In this document: positions 52,566 through 63,672 of the stretch, piece after piece
Layout of the letters: every line of letters starts with the position of its first letter
How positions within the stretch are numbered: position 1 is the first letter of the stretch
NCBI GenBank assembly: GCA_021378535.1
Contig: JAACJV010000003.1
Span: 29,765-93,764 of the forward strand
Reading direction: 5' to 3'
Length of the DNA: 64,000 nucleotides
Source of the DNA: Ureaplasma sp. Hg1
GTDB lineage: Bacteria; Bacillota_I; Bacilli_A; Mycoplasmatales; Mycoplasmoidaceae
Notes under the pieces: generated by a model
Database searches by the model: none
What the model saw: only the letters and a program-made list of their open reading frames with translations
Told to the model about the DNA's origin: nothing
Program-made: the position numbers and the translations under genes

Positions 52566-55183
52566 TATTTAGTTAATTTCAAACTTTCCAATGACTCGTG
52601 AGCATTCTTTAATTGTTCTTCGTACTTCAATAATTTGTTTTGCTCAATGTCGACTTTACTCTTAGGAGCTTTACTAATAAAATTCTTATTACTTAAAATT
52701 TGTTTGGAACGTGCCACTTCATTAAGTAAATGATCAATTTGTTTGTTTATTTTATTTACTTCATCTCCAATATTAAAAATGCCTTCCATTGCAACTTCAA
52801 GAACATAAGGCCCAACAATTTGCGTTAGTTTATTACCAAATATTCCGACGTTGCTAACGTTACATATTTTTGCATTCACAATGATTAGAAATAGGTTAAT
52901 TTCATTTAGCATCAATGATATTTGTTTAATATTTTTCTTAGTTACCATATGGAAACTAATTGATGTTTTGTTAGGAATATTATTATCAGCACGTAATTTT
53001 CTAATACCATCAATCAGTTGAATTATATTGTCAGTATTAGTTTCGTTTTGAACATCAATTATCTTTGGTCATGTTTCCTTCATAATCGAACATTTATGAT
53101 TAGGTAATGAATCGTAAATTTCTTCAGTTACAAATGGGCATTGCGGATGCAATAAAATTAGGATTTGTTTTAAAACGTATAACATAACAGCAATTGTATT
53201 ATTTTTATGTTGCGGGTTTAAAATAATTTGCTTTGCAAATTCAATGTAAAAATTACAAAAATCATTTCAAATAAAATGCTCCAAAATTTTTGTGGAAATA
53301 ACAAAATTATATTCCTTCATATGATGACTAACTTCGCGAATGGTTTCGTTAAGCTTATGTAGGATTCATTTATCTTGATTAGTAAACAAAGAATTTAACA
53401 TTCGATATTTCTTATTATTTTCAACGTGGTTAAAAATGAATCTTGCTGAGTTTCATAATTTATTAATAAAGTTTCAATTACTAGCTAATCTAGTTGGTGA
53501 ATAATTTAAATCCTCACCGATGGTTGAAGATGATGTTAAAAATAATCTCAAAGCATCAGCTCCATATTCATCAATTACATCCATTGGGTCAATACCATTA
53601 CCTAATGACTTTGACATTTTACGACCTTGTTCATCTCGGATTAAACCGTGAATTAATACATGTTTAAATGGTTTTTGACCTAAAAAATAATTTGATTGCA
53701 TCATCATTCGACTAACTCAAAAAAAGATAATATCGTATCCTGTAACTAAAACATCGGTTGGGAAGAAATCATTAAATTTTTTAGATTCCTTTGGTCAACC
53801 TAAAGTAGCAAAAGGCCAAAGTGCCGATGAAAACCAAGTGTCTAAAACATCTTTATCACGGACTCATTCATTAATTGGTACAGGTTGTTTAAGACCGACA
53901 TAAGTTTCATTACTTTTCTTATTATATCAAACTGGAATTTGATGACCTCACCATAATTGTCGGCTAATACATCAATCGTTAATACCACCTAGTCATGTTA
54001 ATATAGTGTTATTAAAACGTTCTGGATAAAAATCTATATTTTTTGTTTTTGATTTTTGATTTTTAGCTACTTTTTTAGCTAAAATATCCATTTTAACAAA
54101 TCACTGAGTTGACAAGTATGGTTCCACAATAGTATTTGTTCTTTCAGAATAACCAACTTGATTTTCATGCGCTTCAATTTTAATTAAACTATTTTGTTTT
54201 TGTAAATTACTTACTAATTTTTTACGACATTCAAAACGATCTAAATTTTCATAAACCCCAGCATTTTTATTCATTGTGCCATCATCATTCAGAATATTAA
54301 TTAATGGCAACTTATGACGAGTTCCAATTTCGTTATCATGAAAATCATGGGCTGGCGTACACTTCATTGCCCCTGTTCCAAACTCCATATCTATATATTT
54401 GTCAGCTATTATAGGAATAATTTTATCATTAGCAGGGTTAATAACTTTTTCATCGATTAATTTGCTATAGCGTTTGTCATTAGGATTTACAACGATAGCT
54501 GTGTCACCGAACATTGTTTCAGGACGAGTTGTTGCAATTTCAATGAATTTTCGAGGTTTATTAACAACCCGATATTTTATATAATACATTTTTGATTTAG
54601 TTGGTTTACTAATAACTTCAATATTACTAATAGCAGATTGTAAAACAGGATCTCAATTAACTAATTTAAGACCTCGATAAATTAATTTATTATTATATAA
54701 ATCAACAAAAACTTTATTAACAGCTTTTTTAATATTATCGTCCATTGTAAAAACTTCTGAATTATAATCTAAGGCTAACCCTAGTTTAGCCCATTGACTT
54801 CTAATGAAGGTCGCTTGCCCATCTTTTCAAACCATTAATTCTTTTAAAAAAGCATCACGTCCCAAATCATCTTTGGTTAGTCCTCTAGTTTCTTTTAAAA
54901 TTTTTTCAAATTTAGTTTGAGTTGCAATTCCTGCATGATCAGTTCCAGGCACCCATAAAGTGCGGTATCCTTTAAGTTTTTTAAAGCGGATGATCGTATC
55001 TTGTAAAGCAACGTCTCATGCGTGTCCTAAATGCAAGTGTCCCGTTACATTAGGAGGAGGTAAAATAATGCTAAAGGGAGTTCCTTTACCACTTGGTTTA
55101 AATAATTTTAAATCTAATCATTTATCATATTTTCCCGTTTCTACATCTTGGGGAATATATTTTTTACCTAACTTCTGATCCAT
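52565..55183 (-). CDS. valS: Valyl-tRNA synthetase
   Basis: The 872-residue frame runs through many tryptophan TGA codons. [14 protein letters not shown] (HIGH motif) sits near residue 45 and [11 protein letters not shown] near 522. The editing domain with [12 protein letters not shown] lies near 210, and a C-terminal coiled coil (about 805-872) ends the protein, as in bacterial ValRS. It charges tRNA-Val and hydrolyses Thr-tRNA-Val. The start overlaps the engB end by 20 bases. Confidence 0.97.
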
Positions 55184-55814
55184 TCTTCTCGTCCTCAGTT
55201 TTATCTAATGTCTGTTTTGATACTTTATTTAATTCTCTTTGTTTATCACGGTCGTCCAGTACTATTTTCTTTAAAATTTTATTTAAAGTATCTAAGTTGG
55301 TACCTTTAGCAGCGCTTAAAGGAATTAACCGATCCACACTTATATTTAAATATTTAGCAATTTGAAAGCGTTTATTATAAAAATGACTTTTAGATAATTT
55401 ATCTATTTTATTTAATACAATAAAATGATTCGCATAGTTATTTTCAAAAAAACGACTCATTTCAACGTCAACACTAGTAATTACATTCATATCACAAATT
55501 TGAATAACACCTTTTAAATTAGTTCTTTCACTTAGATATTCTTCAATAATCATTGCTAATTCATTTTGTTTACCTTTACTAACTTTAGCAAAACCGTAGC
55601 CTGGTAAATCAACAAGTCGAAAAAATTTAAAATCAAAAAAATTCACAAGTTGTGTTCGACCCGGTGTATTTGAAGTTTTAGCTATTTTACTTTTTGCAAG
55701 AGCATTAATTACTGAACTTTTACCTACATTAGAGCGACCAACAAAACATATTTCACTTACATTATCATTAATGTAGTGACTTGTGTTTGATGCTGATTTA
55801 ATAAATTTTGCCAT
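55164..55814 (-). CDS. engB: Ribosome biogenesis GTPase EngB (YsxC)
   Basis: The 216-residue frame has the G motifs in order: G1 GRSNVGKSSVIN near residue 26, G3 DLPGYGFAKV near 69, G4 NKID near 137 and a G5 SAAKG near 168. The N terminus (KFIKSASNTSHY) and GYGFAKVSK stretch are specific to YsxC/EngB, which acts in 50S subunit assembly. It is followed by valS with a short overlap. Confidence 0.96.
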   Translation of the reverse strand: MAKFIKSASNTSHYINDNVSEICFVGRSNVGKSSVINALAKSKIAKTSNTPGRTQLVNFFDFKFFRLVDLPGYGFAKVSKGKQNELAMIIEEYLSERTNLKGVIQICDMNVITSVDVEMSRFFENNYANHFIVLNKIDKLSKSHFYNKRFQIAKYLNISVDRLIPLSAAKGTNLDTLNKILKKIVLDDRDKQRELNKVSKQTLDKTEDEKNGSEVR

Positions 55815-55819
55815 TGGCG

Positions 55820-56041
55820 TTATTGTTTAACCATTCGGTTGTAAATTTCGTTAACTTGTTTTTCACTTGGTTTACGACCTACTTGTTTATAAATTTGACG
55901 AATGGTGTCTTTACTAATTGGAGGGTTATCCTTCATTTGTTTTTTAAAAAATTTCATTGAAAGAATATATCCTACGATTCCTCCAATAATAAGTGCCGCG
56001 GGAATTCCTACTGCTAATCCGACAATTGCGCCTGTGTCCAT
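55820..56041 (-). CDS. UPF0154 (YneF-like) small membrane protein
   Basis: This 73-residue protein has an N-terminal membrane helix (GAIVGLAVGIPAALIIGGIVGYILS) and a cytosolic part with the family signature KDNPPISKDTIRQIYKQVGRKPSEKQVN. The family is widespread in Firmicutes and mollicutes and its function is unknown. It starts the engB-valS-ispH-trmL-trmB string, after a 160-base AT-rich gap with no other gene. Confidence 0.9.
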   Translation of the reverse strand: MDTGAIVGLAVGIPAALIIGGIVGYILSMKFFKKQMKDNPPISKDTIRQIYKQVGRKPSEKQVNEIYNRMVKQ

Positions 56042-56202
56042 ACTAAAATCTCCTTGTAAATATGTGGATTATATCTAATAACAATATTTATTGATATAAA
56101 AATATATTTTTATTATACTAAAATATTATACATTTATTCTCTAAAATTTAATTGGATTTATAGATAACATTATTATTGAGATTGCTAAAAAATTAAATTC
56201 GA

Positions 56203-56931
56203 CTAGTTTTTCGCTTTTAATTTTAGGCTTTTGAGGCATATAATTTTAATTCCGATTGTGTTTTCCATGAATTGTTTTAAAATAATAATTAATAATTTTG
56301 CTTCGGGAATACGGTATCAATCGTGATATTGATATTTTTTTTCATAAGTTAAAATATGTCACATTTTCATCATGACTGACGGATAAACTTTATCATAAAG
56401 TGGATCATAACAATTTTTACAAACTAAACCCATTTCTTGAATTGAAATAGTTTTAATATCACGAATCGAGCCACATCGGACACAATGACTTAAATTAACA
56501 CCTGAGCCACTCAATGTTATTAATTTAATCATTGCATAAGCAGTTATCAAATATTGATTTTCATCATTTAAAACATTAAATAACACATCTTGGTATAATT
56601 TATAATAGGAAACGTCGTAATCATTTATTTTAGCAATATACTCACTTGTCACTAATAAGGGATATTCATTTTCGTACTTTCAATCAATTTGTTTAACTGC
56701 AATTACTTTTTTTAAACGACTTAATTTATCTGGTTTACTACTACTAAAAATTTGAAACTCTAGGTAGCTTCCCATAATTAAAGCACGAGCATTCTTGCTA
56801 ACAATACGTCTTGTTCCAGCTGCAAAGCAAACAAATTTAACTCCATGTTCATTAATAAAAGTTAGAATTTCATCAAATATATTGTAATCATAACGTGAAA
56901 CTAAATAGCCGTTAGTAATAACTAACGCCAT
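56203..56931 (-). CDS. recO: DNA repair protein RecO
   Basis: Two pieces and a tail join to 242 residues. An N-terminal OB-like domain (about 1-80) is followed by a helical domain with a four-cysteine zinc site, CVRCGS near residue 145 and CKNC near 165. RecO helps load RecA onto SSB-covered DNA with RecR. It starts four bases after era, as in Firmicutes, where era-recO adjacency is common. Confidence 0.92.
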
Positions 56932-56934
56932 TGC

Positions 56935-57831
56935 TTATTTTTTATAACCTAATGATTTAATTAAATAATCACTATCTCTTCATTTATCTTCAACCTTAAC
57001 AAATATTTTCAAATTAATTCGACAATCATAAATATCTAGTAACGCAGCTCTTGAAGCGACTCCGATTTTTTTAACCATTGAACCAGCTTTACCGATTACA
57101 ATTGGTTTTTGACTTTCCTTTTCAACGACAATTGTAGCGTCAATATTATAAATATTTTTAGTAGCATCAAAAGCTTCACTTTCAATTTGCACCGCTAATG
57201 CATATGGTACTTCTTGACGTAAAAAATTAATACAATTTTCTCTAATGATTTCACTGATTACAAAACTATCAGTTAACTCATGCATTGTATTTTCATCGTA
57301 TAACAACGGTCCAGTGGTTAAATAAATTTTAATTGTATTAATTAATTTTTCAATATTGATACTATGCTTACCTGAGATTTGAATGGTATTAACAAAATTA
57401 TATTGTTTTTTTAATGAAGCAATACGTTCATCAATAATTTCTTGTTCTGATGTTTCGGCCTTCGTAATAACTAAAATTACTTGATCACTATTAAAAGCTT
57501 TTAATTTTTTTAAAACTTCTTCATCTTCTTTGTCCACCGGTCGAGTGATATCGCTAAGAAATAAAATAACATCAGCAACTTTAAAACTACGTTTAACTTC
57601 AGAATTTAAAAATAAATCTAATTTATTTTTAGGTTCATGATAACCTGGTGTATCGTTAAAAACCAATTGACATGTATCGTCGTTATAGATAGCTCTAATT
57701 TGGTTTCTTGTGGTTTGTGGTTTACCAGAAATAATTGCAATTTTATCTTTCATAATTGAATTAATTAAAGTTGATTTACCGACATTTGGTTTGCCACATA
57801 TAGTGACAGTACCGATTATTTTTTTAATCAT
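56935..57831 (-). CDS. era: GTPase Era
   Basis: The 298-residue frame has G1 GKPNVGKST near residue 14, G3 DTPGYHEP near 61, G4 TKAE near 122 and a G5 SGKH near 150, then a C-terminal KH domain with VIGKAGSMVKKIG near 243 (RNA binding). Era binds the 3' end of 16S rRNA in 30S maturation. The track ORF stops at a tryptophan TGA; 14 more residues follow. It is preceded by a site (AGGAG) overlapping the dgkA stop. Confidence 0.97.
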
Positions 57832-57840
57832 ACTTGACTC

Positions 57841-58218
57841 CTAAACTAATGCAATTATGTGAGGTATAAAAATTAATAATCCCACAATAATTGCTGATAA
57901 TGTTAATACTAATGTTGCCGCTGCACTTATGTCCTTAATTTTTTTAGCATTGAAATTATATTTAAAGGATACCATATCAACAACATTTTCAATTGCTGTA
58001 TTTAATAATTCGGTTCCAATGATAATTCCTATTACTAGAATAATGATTGCTCATTCAGTTGTATTTATTTTTAATACTATTCCTAAAATAATAACTATCA
58101 CAGCTGCTATAAAATGAATCACCAATGAAGCTTCTTCTTTTAATGATGTAGCAAGGCCACGGAAGGCGTAACCAAACTTACGTATTAAAGACCCTTTGTT
58201 ATTTCGTTTTTCACTCAT
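57841..58218 (-). CDS. dgkA: Diacylglycerol/undecaprenol kinase family protein
   Basis: The frame starts at MSEKRNN (58218) and gives 125 residues with three membrane helices. The family motif GTELLNTAIENVVDMV is near residue 70, and LKEEASLVIHF near 28 fits the cytosolic helix. In Firmicutes the enzyme phosphorylates undecaprenol; in a cell without a wall, diacylglycerol or another prenol could be the substrate. It sits between ybeY and era, the usual Firmicute order. Confidence 0.92.
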
Positions 58219-58222
58219 TCTA

Positions 58223-58669
58223 TTACCTCTCAATATTTGCTAATGATAATACTTTATCTTGAATTCCGAACATTATTTTTTCATCTGCTTTTGAAATGTG
58301 ATTATATTGTAGTAGATGTAGAATGCCATGTGCGAAAAGAAAGCAAATTTCTCTTTCGAATGAATGTCCATATTCTTTGGATTGACTCATTGCCTTTTCA
58401 TAACAAATGTATATTTCACCAATTAAATTAGTTTTAATACCGCTATCTCATAATGCGAAGGAAACAACATCCGTTACTTTATCGTTTTGTCTAAATTCTT
58501 TATTCAAACGCTGTATTTCAGTTTCGTTTACAATAAAACATTCAAAAAACAAATCTTTTTTAATTTCTAATAATTTGCTAATATGAAAAATAATATCATC
58601 AAATTTATCTTTGATATTTTGATCTGCTTGATATGTTAGATGATCAATCTCTAAAGTATAATTTAACAT
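58223..58669 (-). CDS. ybeY: Endoribonuclease YbeY
   Basis: The 148-residue frame holds the zinc site HGILHLLQYNH near residue 118 (three histidines in the HxxxHxxxxxH spacing; Q replaces the usual G). The conserved segment TDVVSFALW, with a TGA tryptophan, is near 70, and GEIYICYEKA follows. YbeY acts in 16S rRNA 3' processing and ribosome quality control. It directly precedes dgkA. Confidence 0.94.
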
Positions 58670-58685
58670 GTTAACCTCACTAAAA

Positions 58686-59117
58686 TTATTGTATGGAATT
58701 TAAAACCATTATTAATGCACTATCATTATTATAGTAAGATTTCCTAATGTTGTATGTTTTAAAATTAAATTTTTGATAAAACACTATGGCTTGATAATTA
58801 TTTTCATTAACTTCTAAAAAGATTTTTTTGCCTTTAGATAATGTTATGATTGCTTCGATTAATTTTGTTGCGTATTGTTTACGACGATATTGAGGGAGCA
58901 CTCCAATTTTAATTAATTCATTGAAATCTAAACTTTTTAAAATTAAAATGAATGCCACCATTTTTTGTTCTTTAAATAATCCTAATTTATCGTAGTTATC
59001 ATCATCTAACATTGTTTTAAATTGTTGCAACGTATATTTATCATTAACAAAGATTGCTTCTTCGAGGGACATTAATTGTGTTGCGTGAGCACTTGTTAAT
59101 GTTTGTATAGAGACCAT
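58686..59117 (-). CDS. rimI: GNAT acetyltransferase, RimI-like
   Basis: The 143 residues form a GNAT fold with the acetyl-CoA loop VLPQYRRKQYATKLI near residue 77 and EVNENNYQAIVFYQKFNF near 107. RimI acetylates the N terminus of ribosomal protein S18. Its position directly after tsaB supports RimI, since the two genes are neighbours in many bacteria, though other GNAT targets are possible. Confidence 0.88.
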   Translation of the reverse strand: MVSIQTLTSAHATQLMSLEEAIFVNDKYTLQQFKTMLDDDNYDKLGLFKEQKMVAFILILKSLDFNELIKIGVLPQYRRKQYATKLIEAIITLSKGKKIFLEVNENNYQAIVFYQKFNFKTYNIRKSYYNNDSALIMVLNSIQ

Positions 59118-59696
59118 TTACAAAGCTCCTTTAATATAGAGCGGTTTTAATTCATTAATATTAATGATCTTAGTGAAAAACGGTAGTCGATTAATTAGAT
59201 TAGAGAATATATCATTAGGTAATAAATTATTCTGTTCCCGATTTTTTAGTTCAGGAAAACGGTGATAGAAATTAACGATATCAGCCTTTAAAATCATTTG
59301 CGGTTCTACCACAACATTATCGTTAACATAAACTGCTATATATGATTTATTACCTCTTGCATCGATTAAACTAATGCAATTTGAAATTGCTTGTAATCTC
59401 AAACTATCAATTATATACAATCCAATATTTGGTTTGACATTAACTCAAGTTTTGGCCACAACAGCTCCAACACGAGTTCCAGTAAAGCTGCCCGGACCAT
59501 TATTCAAGTAAATATCTGTAATCTCATCTCGTGGAATTTTTTGCTTTTGTAGAAGTAAAAAAATATGTTCAATTAACAAGTCTGTTAAGTTATTGTTTGT
59601 GGCAACGCTATGGGTGCCAATGATTGTCTTATCTCTAATTATTGCTAAATTACAATATTTAGAACATACATCGATAAATAAAATATTTTCCTTCAT
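59118..59696 (-). CDS. tsaB: tRNA threonylcarbamoyladenosine biosynthesis protein TsaB
   Basis: Two pieces join to 192 residues. The ASKHA start ILFIDVCSKYCNLAII and the signature NGPGSFTGTRVG near residue 67 identify TsaB. It partners with TsaD and TsaE to make t6A37 on tRNAs that read ANN codons. The gene ends one base before rimI starts. Confidence 0.94.
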
Positions 59697-59701
59697 TTTT
59701 T

Positions 59702-60628
59702 CTACTCCTTATGGGAATTAATATATTCACTAAATTCATTTGGTAAAGGTAATTCAACAACAATTTCCTTATGTAAAATAGGGTGAATAAATTTTAATTT
59801 ATATGCATGTAAATATTGACCATACGTAGTTGTTTTATCACGTGTTCCATATAATGGATCATTGATAATCGGATGATTAATATAACGAAGGTGAACTCGA
59901 ATTTGGTGGGTTCTACCAGTGTGTAGTAAACATTTGATTAAAGCATATTGATGATAGTTATGACAAATAAAAAATTCAGTCTTAGCAAATTTAGAGTTTT
60001 TACCCTTGCCCACTTGCATTCGTAGTTTATCTTGAAAACTTCTAGCAATTGGAGCTTCAACAATCATATGGTCATTACTGAAATTATCATTTACTAATGC
60101 GTAATAAGTTTTTTCAACTAAATGATTTGCTACCATCGCTTGCAATAAATGTAAAGCTTCTAAGTTTTTAGCAATAATTATTAAACCTGATGTATCCTTA
60201 TCCAAGCGATGTACTATACCAGGTTGGCAATCTGGGTAGTGTTCGTTAAAATAGTATACTAGGGCATTTGCAAGTGTATCTGTTTCATTAAAACCTGTCG
60301 GATGTATAAGCATGCCACTTGGTTTATTTACAATCATCATATCTTTATCTTCGTACGCTATATCTAGTTCTGTTTTATATGGTTGCAATGTTATATTTAT
60401 TTTATTTGGATTTGTAAAGATTTTAATTAAAATTGAATCCCCATCCTTAACAATTGAGTTTTTCTTTGAAATTTTATCATTTAAATAAACATTTTGTTGC
60501 TCAAATAATAACTGAGTCTTCGTACGCGAAATATCTAAATGTTGTTGGACGAACTTATCAATTCTTATTGGAGTACTTGTTGAAACTTCTATTTCAATAG
60601 GTTTAAAAGTTGGATTATTTTGCTTCAT
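59702..60628 (-). CDS. rluD: 23S rRNA pseudouridine synthase, RluD family
   Basis: The 308-residue frame has an N-terminal S4 RNA-binding domain (RIDKFVQQHLDISRTKTQLLFE, near 18-40) and the pseudouridine synthase core with HRLDKDTSGLIIIAKN near residue 143, which holds the catalytic aspartate. A late GRTHQIRVHL is also present. It likely modifies 23S helix 69, but RluC-type targets are possible. It begins two bases after the lspA-fusion stop; lspA-rluD order is common in Firmicutes. Confidence 0.95.
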   Translation of the reverse strand: MKQNNPTFKPIEIEVSTSTPIRIDKFVQQHLDISRTKTQLLFEQQNVYLNDKISKKNSIVKDGDSILIKIFTNPNKINITLQPYKTELDIAYEDKDMMIVNKPSGMLIHPTGFNETDTLANALVYYFNEHYPDCQPGIVHRLDKDTSGLIIIAKNLEALHLLQAMVANHLVEKTYYALVNDNFSNDHMIVEAPIARSFQDKLRMQVGKGKNSKFAKTEFFICHNYHQYALIKCLLHTGRTHQIRVHLRYINHPIINDPLYGTRDKTTTYGQYLHAYKLKFIHPILHKEIVVELPLPNEFSEYINSHKE

Positions 60629-60629
60629 A

Positions 60630-62423
60630 TTAATTTATATGATTTTCTTTTTCAAGTTCTTTAATATTTATCATTTTAGTAATTTCAATAGCTATTTCAT
60701 CTAGTCTTTTATTAAGTACATTAATCTCTGCTTCCATTTCTAGAATTTCAGTATTAAATGTATTCGGATTTTCATGATCCATTGTATTATTCAATTTAAT
60801 TAATTCCTTTTGGATATTAATTTGTTTAAGTTGAATATCAAAAGTTTCATCATTAATTTCTGTAAACCATTCAATAAATTCAATGTATTTAGTTGGATCA
60901 TCTAACGAAATATTATTAAGAATATTTTCTGCATGTTTTAATACAACATCAATGTCATTGCTATCATCATCCATATTACTTATACCAAACTCATCAGAAG
61001 GTTGAAGTAACATTGATGCTTTCGTTTCACGGATTATTCCTTTGTTAGAAAAGCCTTCTTCTCTAGTCGCTATTTGTTTTTTATTATCAACGTTTACTTT
61101 TGTTGTAGTTTCTACTTTAGGTGTTGTTGTAACCTTTGTTTTTGTTGCAACTTTCGGTTTAGGTGTTGCCTTCTTTTTAGATGTAGTTTTTTTAGCTTTA
61201 GGTGTTGCCTTCTTTTTAGCTTTAACAACTGCCACTTTTTCAAGTGAATTTTCTTCTAATTTTTTAAGGCGAGCTTTTTCGATATCAAGTTTTGCTTTAC
61301 GCATTTCTAAAGCTTTCATTTCATCGCCTAGTTCAACTGAATCCTCAACTGAATCCTCAACTGAATCCTCAACTGAATCCTCAATATTTTCTTGATTAAT
61401 TATTGAATCTGGTTCTGCTTGATATTCATCTTTATTTGCATTTTGTTCTTCTAATTCTTTAAGTTTTGCTAAGTGCTTCTCACGGGCTGTCATTCCATTA
61501 TCATCACCATGTAAAGATTTAGAATAAGCGCCTAATTTTGATTCGTTACGTTCCTTAATTTCTTTAATTTTTTCGTCTCGAATTTCTTTTGCTGTTTTAA
61601 CACTTTCATCATTAGATAAAATTGGGGCGACATTTTTAAGCGGTGTATAACTACTTTTGATATTCAAATTGGGTTTTTTTGAAGTAGGTATATAATTGTC
61701 ATTATCTTCTTCATCTTCTTCGTATTCTTCATCTTCATTTATCTCAGATTTATTACTTAAACAACTATAAATTAATTCACTAATAAGTGCGATAATTATA
61801 AATAAAATACCTCCTACAACAAAACTATCAGCTCAATTAAAATCAAACCAAGGTCATTTAAAATAATCAACAACATTATTACTTCAATAAATTTTGTCAC
61901 CACTAGCATTAACAACTACATCAACAACGCAGCGATCAACAACATTTCCTAAACCACCAAAGAACACAGCATAAACAGTTATTATGTATCATCATTCTGT
62001 AATGAAGATGCTAACTATTAAAGCTATAACAACAGGTATTAGTTGAATTATCAGCACTACCGCTGGACTACCCGAATCTAACATGCCAAATGCAATTCCA
62101 GAATTAGGTACAACTCACAATCCTCAAGTAGGAGCACCAATATAATAATTAATTGTGGGATCTACATCTGCCCCTGGTTTTAAATTTTTTAAACCATAAT
62201 CTGCAAAATTACTTGTAAAATAATCTCTTAAAAAATACCAACCTAATCAAAAAATAACACCTAATATAATAAAGCTAAGCACTTTAATAAATATAGTTTT
62301 ATAAGAAAAAAGCTCATTAATATATTCGCGGCGTGAATCATTTTTAATTTTGTTTCATAAATTTGTGAATAAAACTCTATCAAAAAAATTATCTTCTACA
62401 TTATCATTAAATTTTTCAGTCAT
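60630..62423 (-). CDS. lspA: Signal peptidase II (LspA) fused to a long charged cytoplasmic domain
   Basis: The frame runs from ATG at 62423 to the stop at 60630 (597 residues). The track gives only the tail because of tryptophan TGA codons; I read the join and found no stop. The N-terminal 210 residues are LspA: a cytosolic start, four membrane helices, VPNSGIAFGML near 110, GNVVDRC near 153 and FNWADSF near 185, with both catalytic aspartates. A tail of about 390 residues follows: acidic (EDEEYEEDEEDND), four VEDS repeats, a Lys/Ala/Thr stretch (KKKATPKAKK) and a coiled coil at the end. Ordinary LspA has about 160-200 residues. It cleaves signal peptides of lipoproteins; the tail role is unknown. 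Confidence 0.9.
61333..61380. repeat. Four 12-bp tandem repeats in the LspA tail
   Basis: TCAACTGAATCC is repeated four times without change; on the coding strand each unit is four residues (VEDS). The perfect copies point to recent slippage and would allow length variation without a frameshift. Confidence 0.95.
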
Positions 62424-62534
62424 ACTAACCCCATTATAGATTTATAAATATATGTATATACTATTAATTATATTATAATTAAAATATGCCAATAATTCAA
62501 TTATTTACATAAAACAATTGAATCATTTATATAT

Positions 62535-62565
62535 TATTCACTATTGGCAATAGCAATAGTGAATA
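62535..62565 (-). terminator. Hairpin after ppa
   Basis: CACTATTG and CAATAGTG form a stem with a short loop just after the ppa stop. There is no clear T run, so it may be a weak terminator. Confidence 0.45.
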
Positions 62566-62573
62566 TAGTTTAA

Positions 62574-63125
62574 TTAATCAGTATATTTTTCTGGATGTGT
62601 TAATTTCATTTTTGCAATGAATGTTGACTTATCCATTTTGCCGTATTTTTCCATTAACTGGACACATTCAGCATATTCTTTTTGTGCTCATTTTTCATCT
62701 TGAAAACCTTTTATAACAACTTTTTTCTTTTGTAAGTTTTTATATGTTTGGAAAAAATCTTTTATTTCAAGCAAAAGGTGCTCAGGAATATCATGCAATT
62801 TTTGCATGTGATTATAACGTGGATCACAATCAATCACTCCAATTAATTTAGTATCGGTTTCACCACCATCAATCATTTCCATCGCCCCTAGAATTCTTGT
62901 TGGAACATTAACCCCGGGCTGAAATGCTTGGTCTGCAATTACTAAAACATCTAACTCATCGCCATCTCAATCTAAAGCATCTTTAATAAAGCCATAATTT
63001 TGAGGGTATCCACTTGCTCCATATAAGATACGGTCGACGCTAATTGTATTTGTTTTACGATCGAATTCATATTTAATTTTACTAAACTTGGGAATTTCAA
63101 TTGTTACATTTAATTTATTATTCAT
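62574..63125 (-). CDS. ppa: Inorganic pyrophosphatase (family I)
   Basis: The frame gives 183 residues. The metal site [12 protein letters not shown] near residue 52 and [10 protein letters not shown] near 95 are family I signatures, and YGFIKDALD stands just before. The enzyme splits pyrophosphate and drives biosynthetic reactions forward. It has a consensus promoter just upstream. The track ORF shows only the C-terminal 64 residues because of TGA codons. Confidence 0.96.
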
Positions 63126-63144
63126 ATTTATTACCTTTTAAGAA

Positions 63145-63172
63145 ATTATAATGGATGGTTGTGTAATGTCAA
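63145..63172 (-). promoter_or_regulatory. Consensus promoter of ppa
   Basis: On the minus strand a perfect TTGACA (63172-63167), a 16-base spacer and a perfect TATAAT (63150-63145) precede ppa by 20 bases. Confidence 0.88.
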
Positions 63173-63174
63173 TA

Positions 63175-63223
63175 GAAAAATAATTAATTTCGCACAATGA
63201 GTCACAAAATTAATTATTTTTTA
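63175..63223 (-). terminator. Terminator of the Cys-rich protein gene
   Basis: AATAATTAATTT and AAATTAATTATT form a 12-pair stem followed by TTTT on the minus strand, between the Cys-rich gene and the ppa promoter. Confidence 0.75.
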
Positions 63224-63237
63224 TTTAATCTATCAAA

Positions 63238-63561
63238 TTATTTTTTTCATTTACCGTCAGTAAAATCTTTAAGCATCATAGCTAAAGCATCTAATTTTTG
63301 ATCTTCATGGACATCCTTTAGTAAACTAGTCATATGATTCAAAATATTAACTTTTTTAATTTTGAAACGTTCAAAATCAGTTGTTGATCCTGCATAGATA
63401 TTACTATTACACAAACTATCAACGTTAGTTATATGTTTTATTTCACACGGTTTTTCTAGTTCTTTAAAATAACAAGATTTACATAAACAAGAATCTCAAG
63501 TACAATGGGTCTTAAGATCAATAGTTAGTTCTCGATTACAAATACGACAATTAGTTTTCAT
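63238..63561 (-). CDS. Small Cys-rich, probably zinc-binding protein (107 aa)
   Basis: ATG at 63561 follows AAAGGTGG, so the track start at 63693 is too far upstream. The first 40 residues hold paired cysteines (CRIC, HC, CLCKSC, then PCE and SLC), like a zinc ribbon; the rest is a helical, charged tail. It has no signal or membrane segment. Tryptophan TGA codons break it up. The family and the role are unknown; nucleic-acid binding is possible. Confidence 0.7.
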
Positions 63562-63672
63562 GGTAGTACCACCTTTATATCTATTATATAAGAAAAAAAT
63601 AAAGCTTGTTAAATGATAAGCATATATTTTAGAAATTTTCAATTGATTAATAATAGTTGGTGCTTTTAAACT

